This document shows, piece by piece, positions 28,677 to 37,230 of a DNA stretch of 64,000 nucleotides (positions are counted from its first letter, which is position 1; the number at the start of each line of letters is the position of its first letter). Source of the DNA: Bacillus sp. NP157. GTDB taxonomy: Bacteria; Pseudomonadota; Gammaproteobacteria; Xanthomonadales; Rhodanobacteraceae. The translations under genes were made by a program, and so were the position numbers. Location: NCBI GenBank assembly GCA_018889975.1, contig CP076546.1, positions 2,108,001-2,172,000 on the forward strand, in the 5' to 3' direction. The notes beneath the pieces are model-generated. The model saw nothing but the letters and a program-made list of their open reading frames with translations. It had not been told where the DNA came from and made no database searches.

Positions 28677-29888
28677 ATGGATGGGACGACCGGGCTGGAC
28701 ATCCACACGCTGGGCATCATCGGCCTGGCGGTCGGCATTGCCATCGCACTGAGTTTCTCGCTCCTGAGCCTCGTACTGCGTGGCATGGCCGCGCTGCACG
28801 TGTGGGCCGCCGCGTTCTGGCTGCTGACCCTGGCCGGCCTGGCCGAGGGCTACGACGAAAACGGCAAATTTCTTTCCGCCATCGTCGGCAGCGCCCTGAT
28901 CGCCCTGGCCAACGCTGCCATGCTGGTCGGCATCGCCATGCACCTGGGCCGCCCGCTGCGCTGGCGCTGGCCGGGCCTGGTCATCGCCCTCTTCCTGCTG
29001 ATCCAGGCCGGCTTCATGCTCTGGCCGCCCTCGGGCGCCGTCGAAAGCATCGTCTTCGGGCTGAAGAGCGTGACATGGGACGCGTGGATGGTGTTTTTCC
29101 TGCTGTTCCGCGCACCGCGCGAGCTGAGGGTCGGCGCGGCGTTCACCGCGGCGGTTTTCGTCGTCGACACCCTTTTTTATATTTCTCGCGGCTTCATCTC
29201 ACTGCATCCTGAGATCGATTCGCCCGAGCTCACCTCGCTGCTGACCACCTCGAACTACCTGTTCGGGATCCTGTGCACCTTCCTGCTCAGCACCGGGTTC
29301 ACCCTGATGCTGTCCCAGCGGCTGGTCCACGACCTGCGCGAAGCCGCCGAATTCGACGGCTTGACCGGGCTGCTGAACCGCTCCGCCCTGCTCAAGGCCG
29401 CGGCGCCCATCCTCCAGGGCAACCGCGGACACACCCACGCCGCCCTGCTGTTCGACCTGGACCACTTCAAGGCGATCAACGATCGCTGGGGCCATGCCGG
29501 CGGGGATGCGGTGCTCAAACACTTCGCCCAGGTGTTGCGCGACGGCGGCGGTGCATCGAAAGGCATCCTGCTGTCGCGCTACGGTGGCGAAGAGTTCCTG
29601 CTGCTGGCCCCGTGCACCAGCCCGAACGTCGCCGCCACGCTGGCCGAGTCGTTGCGTGCGCTGGTCGAACGCTCCCCGGCCAGCCATGGCGGCCAGGCCA
29701 TCGCGTTCACCACCAGCGTCGGCGTTGCCACCGGCACCGGCGACAACATCCAGCGACTGATCGACACCGCCGACGCAGCGCTCTACCAGGCCAAGCGGAC
29801 GGGACGCGACCGGGTGGAAGTCATGGCCACCGGCATGGACGAGACGCCGGGCGACATGCGCCAGGCATCCCTGGACGCAGCCGTCTGA
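28677..29888 (+). CDS. Membrane-bound diguanylate cyclase (GGDEF)
   Basis: A 403-residue protein with about six hydrophobic segments in residues 10-210 (a possible membrane sensor of unknown ligand) and a C-terminal GGDEF domain (about 225-385). The active site reads RYGGEEFLLL, so it should make cyclic di-GMP. No RxxD inhibitory site is seen five residues before GGEEF, which suggests no product inhibition. AGCGGGACGG precedes the ATG. It is transcribed away from the rimP operon and has no obvious operon partner. Confidence 0.92.
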   Translation: MDGTTGLDIHTLGIIGLAVGIAIALSFSLLSLVLRGMAALHVWAAAFWLLTLAGLAEGYDENGKFLSAIVGSALIALANAAMLVGIAMHLGRPLRWRWPGLVIALFLLIQAGFMLWPPSGAVESIVFGLKSVTWDAWMVFFLLFRAPRELRVGAAFTAAVFVVDTLFYISRGFISLHPEIDSPELTSLLTTSNYLFGILCTFLLSTGFTLMLSQRLVHDLREAAEFDGLTGLLNRSALLKAAAPILQGNRGHTHAALLFDLDHFKAINDRWGHAGGDAVLKHFAQVLRDGGGASKGILLSRYGGEEFLLLAPCTSPNVAATLAESLRALVERSPASHGGQAIAFTTSVGVATGTGDNIQRLIDTADAALYQAKRTGRDRVEVMATGMDETPGDMRQASLDAAV

Positions 29889-29894
29889 TCCGGA

Positions 29895-30191
29895 TCAGGC
29901 TGCTACGCGCGGTGTGATCCGCTCGAGTGCGTCGCCGATGCGGCGCTCCGCCACTTCCAGTTCGTAGTTCAGTTGCAGGTTCATCCAGCTACGTGGGTCG
30001 GTGCCGAAATACCGTGCGAGGCGCAGTGCGGTATCGGCGGTAAGGCCACGCTTGCCCGTCACCAGCTCGTTGACGCGCGCTGCCGTGACGCCGATGGCGA
30101 GGGCAAGGGCATTCGAAGAAAGACCCATCGGGCGCATGTAATCCTCGCGGAGCACTTCGCCGGGATGGACTGGGGGCAGCCTCTCGGTCAT
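29895..30191 (-). CDS. higA: HigA-type antitoxin (XRE-family addiction module regulator)
   Basis: A 98-residue helix-turn-helix antitoxin of the HigA/VapI type. VHPGEVLREDYMRPMGLS is the family signature at the start, and the HTH (SSNALALAIGVTAARVNELVTGKRGLTADTALRLARYF) occupies residues 25-65. It is the second gene of higBA, 9 bp after the toxin. It should bind the toxin and repress the shared promoter through its operator upstream of higB. Confidence 0.93.
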   Translation of the reverse strand: MTERLPPVHPGEVLREDYMRPMGLSSNALALAIGVTAARVNELVTGKRGLTADTALRLARYFGTDPRSWMNLQLNYELEVAERRIGDALERITPRVAA

Positions 30192-30200
30192 GGGACACCT

Positions 30201-30479
30201 CTAGTGGTAATCGACGATTTCGACGGCGTGCACATCGCCGTCCACCCAACGAAAACAAAGACGAAACTGGTCGTTGATGCGGATGCTGTATTGCCCGGCG
30301 CGATCACCTTTCAACAACTCAAGCCGGTTACCCGGCGGACACGCCAGGAAGGCGAGCGTGGCGGCTGCGTTGAGCTGTGCGAGCTTTCGGCGCGCGACCG
30401 TCGCAAAGGCGATCCAGCGCCGCGGGCAATGACCGTGAAAGAGCGCTTCCGTGTCTTTGTCGGTGAATGAGAGGATCAT
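30201..30479 (-). CDS. higB: HigB-type toxin (RelE/ParE superfamily mRNA interferase)
   Basis: A 92-residue RelE-like toxin. Key patterns are LELLKGDRAGQYSIRIND and FRLCFRWVDGDVHAVEIVDYH, typical of HigB, which cuts mRNA on the ribosome. It is the first gene of the pair, the usual order for HigBA. Its upstream DNA is AT-rich compared with its surroundings, suggesting acquisition by transfer. Confidence 0.93.
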   Translation of the reverse strand: MILSFTDKDTEALFHGHCPRRWIAFATVARRKLAQLNAAATLAFLACPPGNRLELLKGDRAGQYSIRINDQFRLCFRWVDGDVHAVEIVDYH

Positions 30480-30484
30480 GGCAT

Positions 30485-30511
30485 ATCATTTATCGATTGT
30501 CGATATATGAT
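30485..30511. promoter_or_regulatory. Operator of higBA
   Basis: Arms ATCATTTATCGA and TCGATATATGAT, 12 bp each with one mismatch and a 3-nt spacer, lie just upstream of higB. This is the expected HigA site for autorepression. Confidence 0.75.
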
Positions 30512-30598
30512 CATGTCATTCCAGACGATCCCTTTTTAGAGGCGCTGGTCGCTACGGCGGCCTGTACCAAATCGCTTCGTAGCGTCGGTTTGGGATGG

Positions 30599-30620
30599 TC
30601 GCGCGCAGGCGCGCTCCTAC
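30599..30620 (-). repeat. REP-like palindrome, copy 9, overlapping the end of a hydrolase gene
   Basis: The inverted core is perfect. Its GTAGGAG end supplies the TAG stop codon (30617-30619) of the adjacent minus-strand hydrolase. Confidence 0.85.
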
Positions 30621-31396
30621 AACTGGGGTGGGTGGTAGAAGGGCCAGAGGTTGGGGGTGGCGTAGGCTTTCTGCCAGGAGCCGTGGCCGACGCCGGGGTA
30701 CTCGGTGTAGCGGACCGGGGAGCCGATGCGTTCGAGCGCGGCGTGCATCTGGCGCGACTGTTCGGGCGGGACGGTGCCGTCGTCGGCGCCGTGGAACAGC
30801 CAGACCGGCGTGCCCTTCACCTTCCCCGCCACCCAGTCGAACAGCGCCTGCGGCCCGTCGTGTGCGGGCGCACCCCAGATGGCGGTGTAGGCCTGGCCGT
30901 CCCATGTGGAGAACACGCCGCCGCAGATGATCACCAGCCCGGCGAATTCCCCGGGGTGCTCGGCGCCGAGCTTCCACGCGCCGAAACCACCGTCGGACAA
31001 ACCCGTGACGTAGACCTGCTTCGGATCGGCATGGAACTCGGCCATCGAGGTACGGAGGATCGCCAGCGCGGCAGACGCCACCGTGTTATGTCGCCAGCTT
31101 TGTTGCGGATGCGCCTGCGGCATGACCACCACCGCGGGGAAATCGAGGTGTTCCTTCAGCCACGGCGGCAAGCCCTGGCTCATCTGCGCCTTGTTGTCTT
31201 CGCCCTTCTCGCCGCTACCGTGCAGGAACAGGACGATCGGCGGATGGCTCGATGGCGAGAGACCACCCGGAACGAACACCTGGTAGCGATAGTCGACGCC
31301 TTCGATCTTCGCGGCGCGTTCTTCGAAATGCCCCGGCGGCGTGGCCATGGCGGCCGTTGCCACCAGTGCGAACAACAACCCGATCAATCGCTTCAT
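30617..31396 (-). CDS. Secreted alpha/beta-hydrolase (LpqC/PHB depolymerase-like esterase)
   Basis: A 259-residue exported hydrolase. The signal peptide is MKRLIGLLFALVATAAMA. The oxyanion segment is VLFLHGSGEKGEDN, the nucleophile is in TGLSDGGFGAW, an Asp in HGADDGTVPP and the His in GVGHGSW complete a plausible triad. Family members are esterases or feruloyl esterase-like enzymes; the substrate is unknown. The start at 31396 follows AAGGGAAGCG. The stop is inside a REP palindrome. Confidence 0.88.
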   Translation of the reverse strand: MKRLIGLLFALVATAAMATPPGHFEERAAKIEGVDYRYQVFVPGGLSPSSHPPIVLFLHGSGEKGEDNKAQMSQGLPPWLKEHLDFPAVVVMPQAHPQQSWRHNTVASAALAILRTSMAEFHADPKQVYVTGLSDGGFGAWKLGAEHPGEFAGLVIICGGVFSTWDGQAYTAIWGAPAHDGPQALFDWVAGKVKGTPVWLFHGADDGTVPPEQSRQMHAALERIGSPVRYTEYPGVGHGSWQKAYATPNLWPFYHPPQL

Positions 31397-31530
31397 CGAT
31401 CGCTTCCCTTGCGTGAGTGTGCGATGTACCGAGCAAAAGCCGTGCCGCGCGCCAGACCGCATGGCCCCGTGATGCCCGGTGTCCGCGGACAAGCAGCGGA
31501 CACCGGACGTATCCGCGCATGGCGTCCGGC

Positions 31531-31947
31531 TCAGGATGCCAACGTCACCCGGGCGATCCAATGGCGGGCGCGGCGGCCGAGGCGGTCCGACGCTTGCTCG
31601 CCTTCGAAGTCGACGACGACCGGATCCGGCAAGGGGCCGATGCCTTCGAATGTCCGCGTGTTCACCACGGCATGCAGCCTGCCATCCATCTCGCCGGTGC
31701 ACAGCGGAACCACGCCGCACGTCGCGCACACATGGAAGTCGGCTGTCCTGGTGCCGAAGCGATAGCGCGCGGCACGCGCCGCGTCGACGATACGCACCGA
31801 CAGCACCGCATCGGGATGCGCCGTCCACGTCGCGCCGTGCTTCTGGCAAAACGTGCAGCTGCATGCGCGTGGCTGGACGACGACGCCGTCGGGCCATTCG
31901 AGATCAAACGTGATGTTGCCGCAATGGCACGCACCGTGGACCAGCAT
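31531..31947 (-). CDS. GFA/CENP-V-domain zinc-binding protein
   Basis: A 138-residue protein of the glutathione-dependent formaldehyde-activating (GFA) family. It has zinc cysteines in HGACHCGNITF, CSCTFCQK and VCATCGVVPLC. Despite the family name, most members have not been shown to act on formaldehyde. The start at 31947 gives MLVHGACHCG; the longer open frame upstream runs into the neighbouring ATPase gene and is not coding. It lies downstream of the ATPase in the same direction. Confidence 0.9.
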   Translation of the reverse strand: MLVHGACHCGNITFDLEWPDGVVVQPRACSCTFCQKHGATWTAHPDAVLSVRIVDAARAARYRFGTRTADFHVCATCGVVPLCTGEMDGRLHAVVNTRTFEGIGPLPDPVVVDFEGEQASDRLGRRARHWIARVTLAS

Positions 31948-31988
31948 GCTTGTTTCCCTTCCGCGTAGCTGCGCCGATGGTAACGCCC

Positions 31989-33152
31989 TCAGCGCTCCGC
32001 CAGCCAATGCCACGGTGGCTCGTCGAGCATGCCCTGGCCCTGGATCGCCGTCTGGCTGAGGACCTTTTCCAGGCGCACGGAATGGCATGCGTCCGATGCC
32101 TCGAGCGTGGCGATCAGCCGCGACGCGTGTGATACGACCCAGACCTGGCTTCGCGTCGATGTCGCGAGGATCAGTCGCCCCAACGCCGGCAAGAGGTCCG
32201 GATGCAGGCTCGTCTCCGGCTCGTTGAGGACCATCAACGGCGGCGGCCGCGGCGTGTGCAGTGCGGCGATCCAAAGCAGGTAGCGCAGCGTGCCGTCGGA
32301 CAGTTCGCCCGCCGACAGCGGACGCAGCAGGCCGGGCTGGTGGAACCACAGCACCAGCCGGCTGCCTTCGGAGGCAATGCTGACATGCGCACCGGGGAAG
32401 GCGTCGTCGACCGCCGCATCGAGGGCGGCAACGTCGCCGATCTCGCGGATCGTCTGCCAGGCCGCGGCAAGGTCGCGACCATCGTGGCTGAGCACCGGCG
32501 TGCGCGTCGCCAGCTGCGGCGAGCGCGCGGGCGCATCCACGTCGGAACGAAAATGATCGTAGAAGCGCCAGCCACGGATCGTCTCGCGCAGGAGCATGAC
32601 TTCGGGCGCGCGTTCGGGGTCGGCGACCTGGGTGAAGATCGATTCGAACGGCGCGAGGTATCCGCCGATGTCGCGCCAGCTCCTGCCCTCGCGCGAACGT
32701 GCCGACGGCCCCTTGCGTTCGATCAGCTTGTTCGCGTCGCGCAGGAAGGCACCCTTGAAGATCACCTCGGACTTGATCACCGGATCGAAATCGAAGGCCG
32801 ACATCGACGGCACCGGGAAGCCGAGGTCGATCGCGTAGCCGAAATCATCGCTGGCGAAACCGAGGCGCAGCGATATCGAGTGTTCGCGGCGAAGGCCCTC
32901 CACCGGCTGGGTGCCGGCGAGCATGCCCTTGGAGAACTTTTCGGGGCCCGCCCACAACGTGGAGCCAAGGCCACCCTCGCGCGAGAGCGCACCAACGATG
33001 CCGCCCTGCGCGGTTTCGGCGAGCAGCCGGAGCGCACGGTAGAGGTTGGACTTGCCACTGCCGTTCGCGCCCGTGACGAGGTTGACCGACGACATCGGCA
33101 TGACCAGTGAGCGCAGCGAGCGGTAGTTGGCGACGGCGAGCGTGGTGAGCAT
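31989..33152 (-). CDS. AAA-family ATPase (RecF/SMC-like, AAA_21)
   Basis: A 387-residue ABC-ATPase-type protein. Walker A is GANGSGKSN near residue 29, the signature region is LSAGELSDGTLRYL and Walker B is PLMVLNEPETSLHPDLL near residue 320. A switch His is seen in WVVSHASRL. Walker B reads LNEPE instead of the more common LDEPE. Proteins of this shape occur alone in many genomes with no known job, and some belong to defence modules with a nuclease partner, which is not present here. Confidence 0.9.
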   Translation of the reverse strand: MLTTLAVANYRSLRSLVMPMSSVNLVTGANGSGKSNLYRALRLLAETAQGGIVGALSREGGLGSTLWAGPEKFSKGMLAGTQPVEGLRREHSISLRLGFASDDFGYAIDLGFPVPSMSAFDFDPVIKSEVIFKGAFLRDANKLIERKGPSARSREGRSWRDIGGYLAPFESIFTQVADPERAPEVMLLRETIRGWRFYDHFRSDVDAPARSPQLATRTPVLSHDGRDLAAAWQTIREIGDVAALDAAVDDAFPGAHVSIASEGSRLVLWFHQPGLLRPLSAGELSDGTLRYLLWIAALHTPRPPPLMVLNEPETSLHPDLLPALGRLILATSTRSQVWVVSHASRLIATLEASDACHSVRLEKVLSQTAIQGQGMLDEPPWHWLAER

Positions 33153-33247
33153 GTTGATCCTTCAACCCTGGGCTGGTGGCAAGCATAAGCGCCGCGGGTC
33201 TCCGGGGATGAGACCCGCCGCCCCCATGGGGCCCCGGCGTCCCATGC

Positions 33248-33276
33248 TTGACCTGGTGGATGATCTGCGCTTAGAT
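33248..33276 (+). promoter_or_regulatory. Promoter of the ArsR/DUF2867 operon
   Basis: TTGACC (33248-33253) and TTAGAT (33271-33276) have the ideal 17-bp spacing. Confidence 0.75.
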
Positions 33277-33278
33277 AC

Positions 33279-33294
33279 TTAGCAACTTTGCTAA
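33279..33294. promoter_or_regulatory. ArsR-type operator
   Basis: TTAGCAA-CT-TTGCTAA is a perfect 16-bp palindrome just after the -10 element, around the expected start of transcription. It is the likely site of autorepression. Confidence 0.75.
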
Positions 33295-33308
33295 TTAGCG
33301 AAACATCC

Positions 33309-33629
33309 ATGGCCATCGACAAGGTGTTCGAAGCCCTCGCCTCGCGGCCCCGTCGCGAGATCCTCGCCTACCTGTCGGCCACCGAGCTGACCGCCGGCGA
33401 GATCGCCAGCCGCTTCGACATGAGCGCCCCATCGATTTCCAGGCACCTCTCCGTCCTCGAGGGCGCCGGCCTGGTATCGAGCGAGAAGCGTGGCCAGTTC
33501 GTGGTTTACCAGCTCAACCGGGACAGCCTGGTCAACACGCTCACCGGCTTCGCCTTCGAAATCTGCCCGGTGGGCAAGCCGCTGAAGCGCGAGTCGAAGA
33601 AGCTTTCCACGAAGAAACAGCCAGGCTGA
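33309..33629 (+). CDS. ArsR-family transcriptional repressor (SdpR-like)
   Basis: A 106-residue winged-helix repressor. The recognition helix region is FDMSAPSISRHLSVLEGAGLVSSEK. The usual metal-binding cysteines (ELCVCDL) of ArsR are absent, so it is more like the SdpR group. The ATG at 33309 is chosen because an upstream TTG lies inside the operator. It shares an operon with the DUF2867 gene 29 bp downstream. Confidence 0.9.
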   Translation: MAIDKVFEALASRPRREILAYLSATELTAGEIASRFDMSAPSISRHLSVLEGAGLVSSEKRGQFVVYQLNRDSLVNTLTGFAFEICPVGKPLKRESKKLSTKKQPG

Positions 33630-33658
33630 CAGCAGCCGCCATCGGTAGAGGGATCGCC

Positions 33659-35095
33659 ATGTCATCGCACGCCGAGTCCGTCGCATCGTTTCCCAGCATC
33701 AGCATCCCCTCTGCCGCGGACGGCCCGCCCGTTGAGGTGTCGCTTATCGCCCAGCTCGGGCATGGCGCGGGTAGCCAGCTGGTAGCCGCCTCCTCGTTGC
33801 GCCAGCGGGCGCACGCGGCCTTCGTGGACGAGCTCGACGAGCCGTCGGCGAAGCTGGCCGGCACGCACTTCGAGCACGACGACCCAAGCTCGCTCTACAC
33901 CTTCGCGGTGGGCGCCAAGGGGCACCCGTTCCACCGCCACGCCGGCCATCGGATCTTTACCGCGGTGTCGGGCAGCAGCGGTGCCCTGCTGCGCTTCTGC
34001 ACGGCAACGGCCGCCCAACTCGCCGACGACCCCACGCATTTCCTGCGCGCGCTGCGCCATGTCGAGATCCCGCCCGACTCGCTGTTCACCGTCCGCTTCG
34101 GCGGCGGCACCTGGCATCAGTTCCAGCCCTTGCGCGCTGGGTCGGGCCATCCCGCGTTCTTCGCCCTGTCGTGCCACACCAACGAGCTGGGCGGCGACCT
34201 TCCCGATGCGGTGCGCCAGCAGGTGCTCGACGATGGCGCCAGCATCCCCTCGCTGACCGAGCTGCTGCCGGACGCCGTGCAGGCGCTCCTGGATGGCATG
34301 ACGCCCGGGCATGTGCATGTGCCGACGGCGAGCCTGTCGCTTGAGGCCGCACCGGGTTCGCTGCAGGTGACCCTATGCGGCTTCGCCCGGCGAACGCTGG
34401 GCAAGGTCCGCGCACTGCTCGCGGGCTGGGGCCGTGGCGGAGGCTTCCTGTCGCGCACGCAAGGCTGGCAAACCGTGGTGGAGCTGGATGCGCCCGACAC
34501 AGACTCCCTGCTGCGCGAGCAGTTCGCCGGCGCGGTCGACCACGAAGACGGCTTCCGGCTCGTGCTCGCCGAGCGCCAGCCGCGCCATGCGCGGGCGTCG
34601 GTCCTCCTCGCCGACCTGCTCGATGCCTTCATGAAGCATCCGCCGGGGAGCGTGTCCCGGCTGATGGCGTTGCGCAACCTGCTGGTCATGCCCCTGGGGC
34701 TTCGCCGCTCGCCACTCGCCTGCCCGGTCTCGTCGCTCCTCGCACCGCTGGACAAGCGCGTGTTCGCCGGTCGCTTCCCCGTGCTCGACCAGCGCATCGA
34801 CGGCGACGACAGCTTCGCGCAAGTGATCCTGGGCGCGGACGACAAGCACCTGTCGTTCCGCTCCTGCGTCGCGCTGCGCGTCGTCGACGGTCGCGTCGAC
34901 GTCACCCTGGGGACCCGCGTGCGTTGCCGGAACGCGTTCGGTCGCGTCTACCTGGGACTGATCGATCGCGTGCATCGCCGTTACGTCAGCCCGCTGGTCC
35001 TGCGTGGCGCGGTAGCCCATGCCTTTCCCGTGCAGGACGACGCCGTCCTTCGCCGCCGCCCGACGACCACATCGCTGCCGACGCCGCTTGCCTGA
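33659..35095 (+). CDS. Two-part protein: cupin-like N-terminal half and DUF2867 C-terminal half
   Basis: 478 residues. Residues about 60-190 look cupin-like, with HFEHDDPSSLYTF, HPFHRHAGHRIF and GGGTWHQFQP offering possible metal-binding His. Residues about 330-465 match DUF2867 (CPVSSLLAPLDKRVFAGRFP, NAFGRVYLGLIDRVHRRYVSPLVL). The ArsR-DUF2867 association is common, but the cupin-like fusion is less so in my experience. No catalytic function can be assigned. No signal peptide is seen. Confidence 0.8.
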   Translation: MSSHAESVASFPSISIPSAADGPPVEVSLIAQLGHGAGSQLVAASSLRQRAHAAFVDELDEPSAKLAGTHFEHDDPSSLYTFAVGAKGHPFHRHAGHRIFTAVSGSSGALLRFCTATAAQLADDPTHFLRALRHVEIPPDSLFTVRFGGGTWHQFQPLRAGSGHPAFFALSCHTNELGGDLPDAVRQQVLDDGASIPSLTELLPDAVQALLDGMTPGHVHVPTASLSLEAAPGSLQVTLCGFARRTLGKVRALLAGWGRGGGFLSRTQGWQTVVELDAPDTDSLLREQFAGAVDHEDGFRLVLAERQPRHARASVLLADLLDAFMKHPPGSVSRLMALRNLLVMPLGLRRSPLACPVSSLLAPLDKRVFAGRFPVLDQRIDGDDSFAQVILGADDKHLSFRSCVALRVVDGRVDVTLGTRVRCRNAFGRVYLGLIDRVHRRYVSPLVLRGAVAHAFPVQDDAVLRRRPTTTSLPTPLA

Positions 35096-35104
35096 CCCGA
35101 CGGC

Positions 35105-36097
35105 TCACCCGGCCCCGGGGGCCGCACGAAAGTGACTGGGCGGCAGCGCGTGGTTGCGTGCCCATGCACGGCGAAGCTGGCGCGACGAGCCGAAGCCGGA
35201 TCGCTCGGCCACGGCTTCCATGTCGAGACGCGATTCGGCCAGCAGCTCGCGGGCCAGGGCCAGGCGCATGCGCGCCACGTACTCGCTCACGCTCATGCCG
35301 GCATGCTCGTTGAACAGGCGTGACAGGTGGCGGGGGCTGGCGGCCGCGACGCGTGCCAATGCATCGACCGACCAGGGCCCTGCCGGATCCGACGCCACCG
35401 CGTCCTGCGCGCGATGGATCGCGGGGTGCATGTGGTTGCGGCCCTCGAGCCACGGCGACAGTTGCGGATCGCCGCCGGCACGGCGCAGGTACACCACGAG
35501 GTAGCGCGCGATGGCCACGGCGATGGATGGCCCGACGAAGTCGGCGACGACGTGCAGCATGAGATCGATGCCCGAGGTGATGCCGGCGCTGCTGAGTCGC
35601 TCGCCGTCTTCCACGTAAAGGCGATTCTCGCGGACCGTCGCCTGCGGGACGGCTTCGGCCAGCTTCGCCGTGTCCGCGTGATGGGTGGTGCATTCGAAGC
35701 CGTCCAGCAAGCCGGCACGTCCCACCAGCATGGCGCCGGAGCAGATCGACATCACGCGAATGCCGGGCTTCACCACCGTCGCCAGCCAGTCGACGATCGC
35801 TTGCTCGGCTTCGAGATCCTCGGCGGGCGTGGTGCGCGGCGCGCCCATCGGCACGTCGGCGTGGCCCGGGACGACCACCATCGATCCGGCGGGCAGCCGC
35901 GACGGCATGCTGGCGATGCCGTCGATGCCCAGGCCGATCGAGCTTCCGACCCGGCGTCGCGGCCCGACGAAAGCCACCTCGAAACACACCTCGGATTGCA
36001 GCAGGTTGGCCTTGCGCAACACTTCGATCGGACCTGCAAGGTCAAGCAGCAGGACGCGAGGTGGCACGACAACGAAAACGGGCAGCAACGTGGCCAT
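35105..36097 (-). CDS. GlxA-family transcriptional regulator (DJ-1/PfpI plus AraC DNA-binding domain)
   Basis: 330 residues. The N-terminal DJ-1/PfpI-like domain (about 5-190) has the nucleophile-elbow cysteine in SICSGAMLVGRAG. The C-terminal AraC-type double HTH is at about 225-320 (ALARVAAASPRHLSRLFNEHAGMSVSEY, then ESRLDMEAVAERSGFGSSRQLRRAW). The start ATG overlaps the stop of the isochorismatase-like gene by one base (TGATG). The two are therefore translationally coupled and the regulator probably controls that enzyme or its substrate response. Confidence 0.92.
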   Translation of the reverse strand: MATLLPVFVVVPPRVLLLDLAGPIEVLRKANLLQSEVCFEVAFVGPRRRVGSSIGLGIDGIASMPSRLPAGSMVVVPGHADVPMGAPRTTPAEDLEAEQAIVDWLATVVKPGIRVMSICSGAMLVGRAGLLDGFECTTHHADTAKLAEAVPQATVRENRLYVEDGERLSSAGITSGIDLMLHVVADFVGPSIAVAIARYLVVYLRRAGGDPQLSPWLEGRNHMHPAIHRAQDAVASDPAGPWSVDALARVAAASPRHLSRLFNEHAGMSVSEYVARMRLALARELLAESRLDMEAVAERSGFGSSRQLRRAWARNHALPPSHFRAAPGAG

Positions 36098-36657
36098 CAC
36101 GCCGCCCGGGTCAGGCCGTGCGAGAGCGCCTCGTCCACCGTCGCGATGCGCGCGAAGCGACCGGCGAGGACGAGTTCGGTGCGGGCGCGGATCTCGGCAG
36201 CGCTCCACTCGCGCCCCGTGGCGTCGGTCATCGGGAAGGTCAGCGTTGCTTCGCCGACGTAGTCGACGTCGTAACCGAGGTCCGAAGCATGCCGCGTGGT
36301 CGTCTCGCAGCACTGCTCGGTGCGGATGCCTGAAATGATCACCCGGCGGATACCGTGCTCGACGAGCCACACGTCGAGCCCCGAACCCATCAGGGCGCTG
36401 TGCCGGCGCTTGCGGAACGTCACCGCCGGCTCGATGCGCAACGGCGCCATCGTCGCCACGTAGCCCGAGGCCTCCGAGAACACGCCTTCGTCTTCGACGT
36501 GGAAGATGCGTACCACGGCGATCCCCTGCGCCCTTGCGCCGTCGATCAACGCCTGCTGCCGCTCCAGGTAGGCCGCGACGCCGTCGTCCCGCCAGTAAGG
36601 CCGGTGCCGGAACGACTCCTGGACGTCGATCACGATCAGTGCGGTATCGGTGCTCAT
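36097..36657 (-). CDS. Isochorismatase-like cysteine hydrolase
   Basis: A 186-residue cysteine hydrolase with the catalytic Asp in LIVIDVQESF, Lys in TFRKRRHSAL, and Cys in GIRTEQCCETTTRHASDLG. Family members act on isochorismate, nicotinamide or other amides. Pairing with a GlxA-type regulator is a recurring arrangement. The start at 36657 gives MSTDTALIVIDVQ. Confidence 0.9.
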   Translation of the reverse strand: MSTDTALIVIDVQESFRHRPYWRDDGVAAYLERQQALIDGARAQGIAVVRIFHVEDEGVFSEASGYVATMAPLRIEPAVTFRKRRHSALMGSGLDVWLVEHGIRRVIISGIRTEQCCETTTRHASDLGYDVDYVGEATLTFPMTDATGREWSAAEIRARTELVLAGRFARIATVDEALSHGLTRAA

Positions 36658-36805
36658 GGTGGTCGGCCTCCGTGACTGTAGGGATACAGTGTGCGCCGCC
36701 GTCCATGGCCCCGACAGCCCCTGCGGGGACATCGACCGGACGATTCAAGCCATCGCCGCCTTCCTGCTATCGTGCGCCCAGTCGCGGCTCAACAGGGATG
36801 CCTAC

Positions 36806-37171
36806 ATGCCATCGGAACATGCGCGCCGCCTGGGCGTTCGCTGCGTGCAGGCCCTCGGCCTGCTGCTTGCGGTAGGGGTAACCGCCACCGTCGCCATCTC
36901 ATACGGCCAGGGCCGCGCCCTGGAAGCGACCCGCGCCGGCGGGACGGAGGCGGCCGCCCGCGCATCGTTCTGGTTCTCGCCGGAAGTGGAAACGGCGGAT
37001 AACGCCGGTCCGGCGGCGCGATTCATCGATTCGGCGACGCGGCGCTGCACCAGCCCGTGCGTGCGGCGGCTCTGGTGGGTCCACCCGGTGCTGCGCGACA
37101 TCGAGGCATGGTCGGTCGATATCGATGGCGACGGCAAGGTCGTCGACAGCTATCACTGGACCTCGCCCTGA
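36806..37171 (+). CDS. Hypothetical protein with an N-terminal membrane segment
   Basis: A 121-residue protein I do not recognise. One hydrophobic segment (about residues 15-33) follows a positively charged start, so it is anchored or secreted. The C-terminal half contains two close cysteines (CTSPC) and the motif VDIDGDGKVVDSYHW. AACAGGGATG precedes the ATG, a weak ribosome site. It has no operon partner. Confidence 0.6.
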   Translation: MPSEHARRLGVRCVQALGLLLAVGVTATVAISYGQGRALEATRAGGTEAAARASFWFSPEVETADNAGPAARFIDSATRRCTSPCVRRLWWVHPVLRDIEAWSVDIDGDGKVVDSYHWTSP

Positions 37172-37177
37172 CACGAC

Positions 37178-37205
37178 GATGCCCGCCCCCAGGGGGACGG
37201 GCATC
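37178..37205. terminator. Hairpin between convergent genes
   Basis: GATGCCCG and CGGGCATC form an 8-bp stem extended by CCCC/GGGG. There is no clear T-run on either side, so termination efficiency is uncertain. Confidence 0.45.
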
Positions 37206-37230
37206 GGTTCAACGTTGACGCCTAAAGCGG

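Noticed and set aside
31989-33152. Anti-phage defence system around the lone ATPase
   Set aside because: No nuclease, TOPRIM or other effector partner is adjacent; the next gene is a GFA-family protein.
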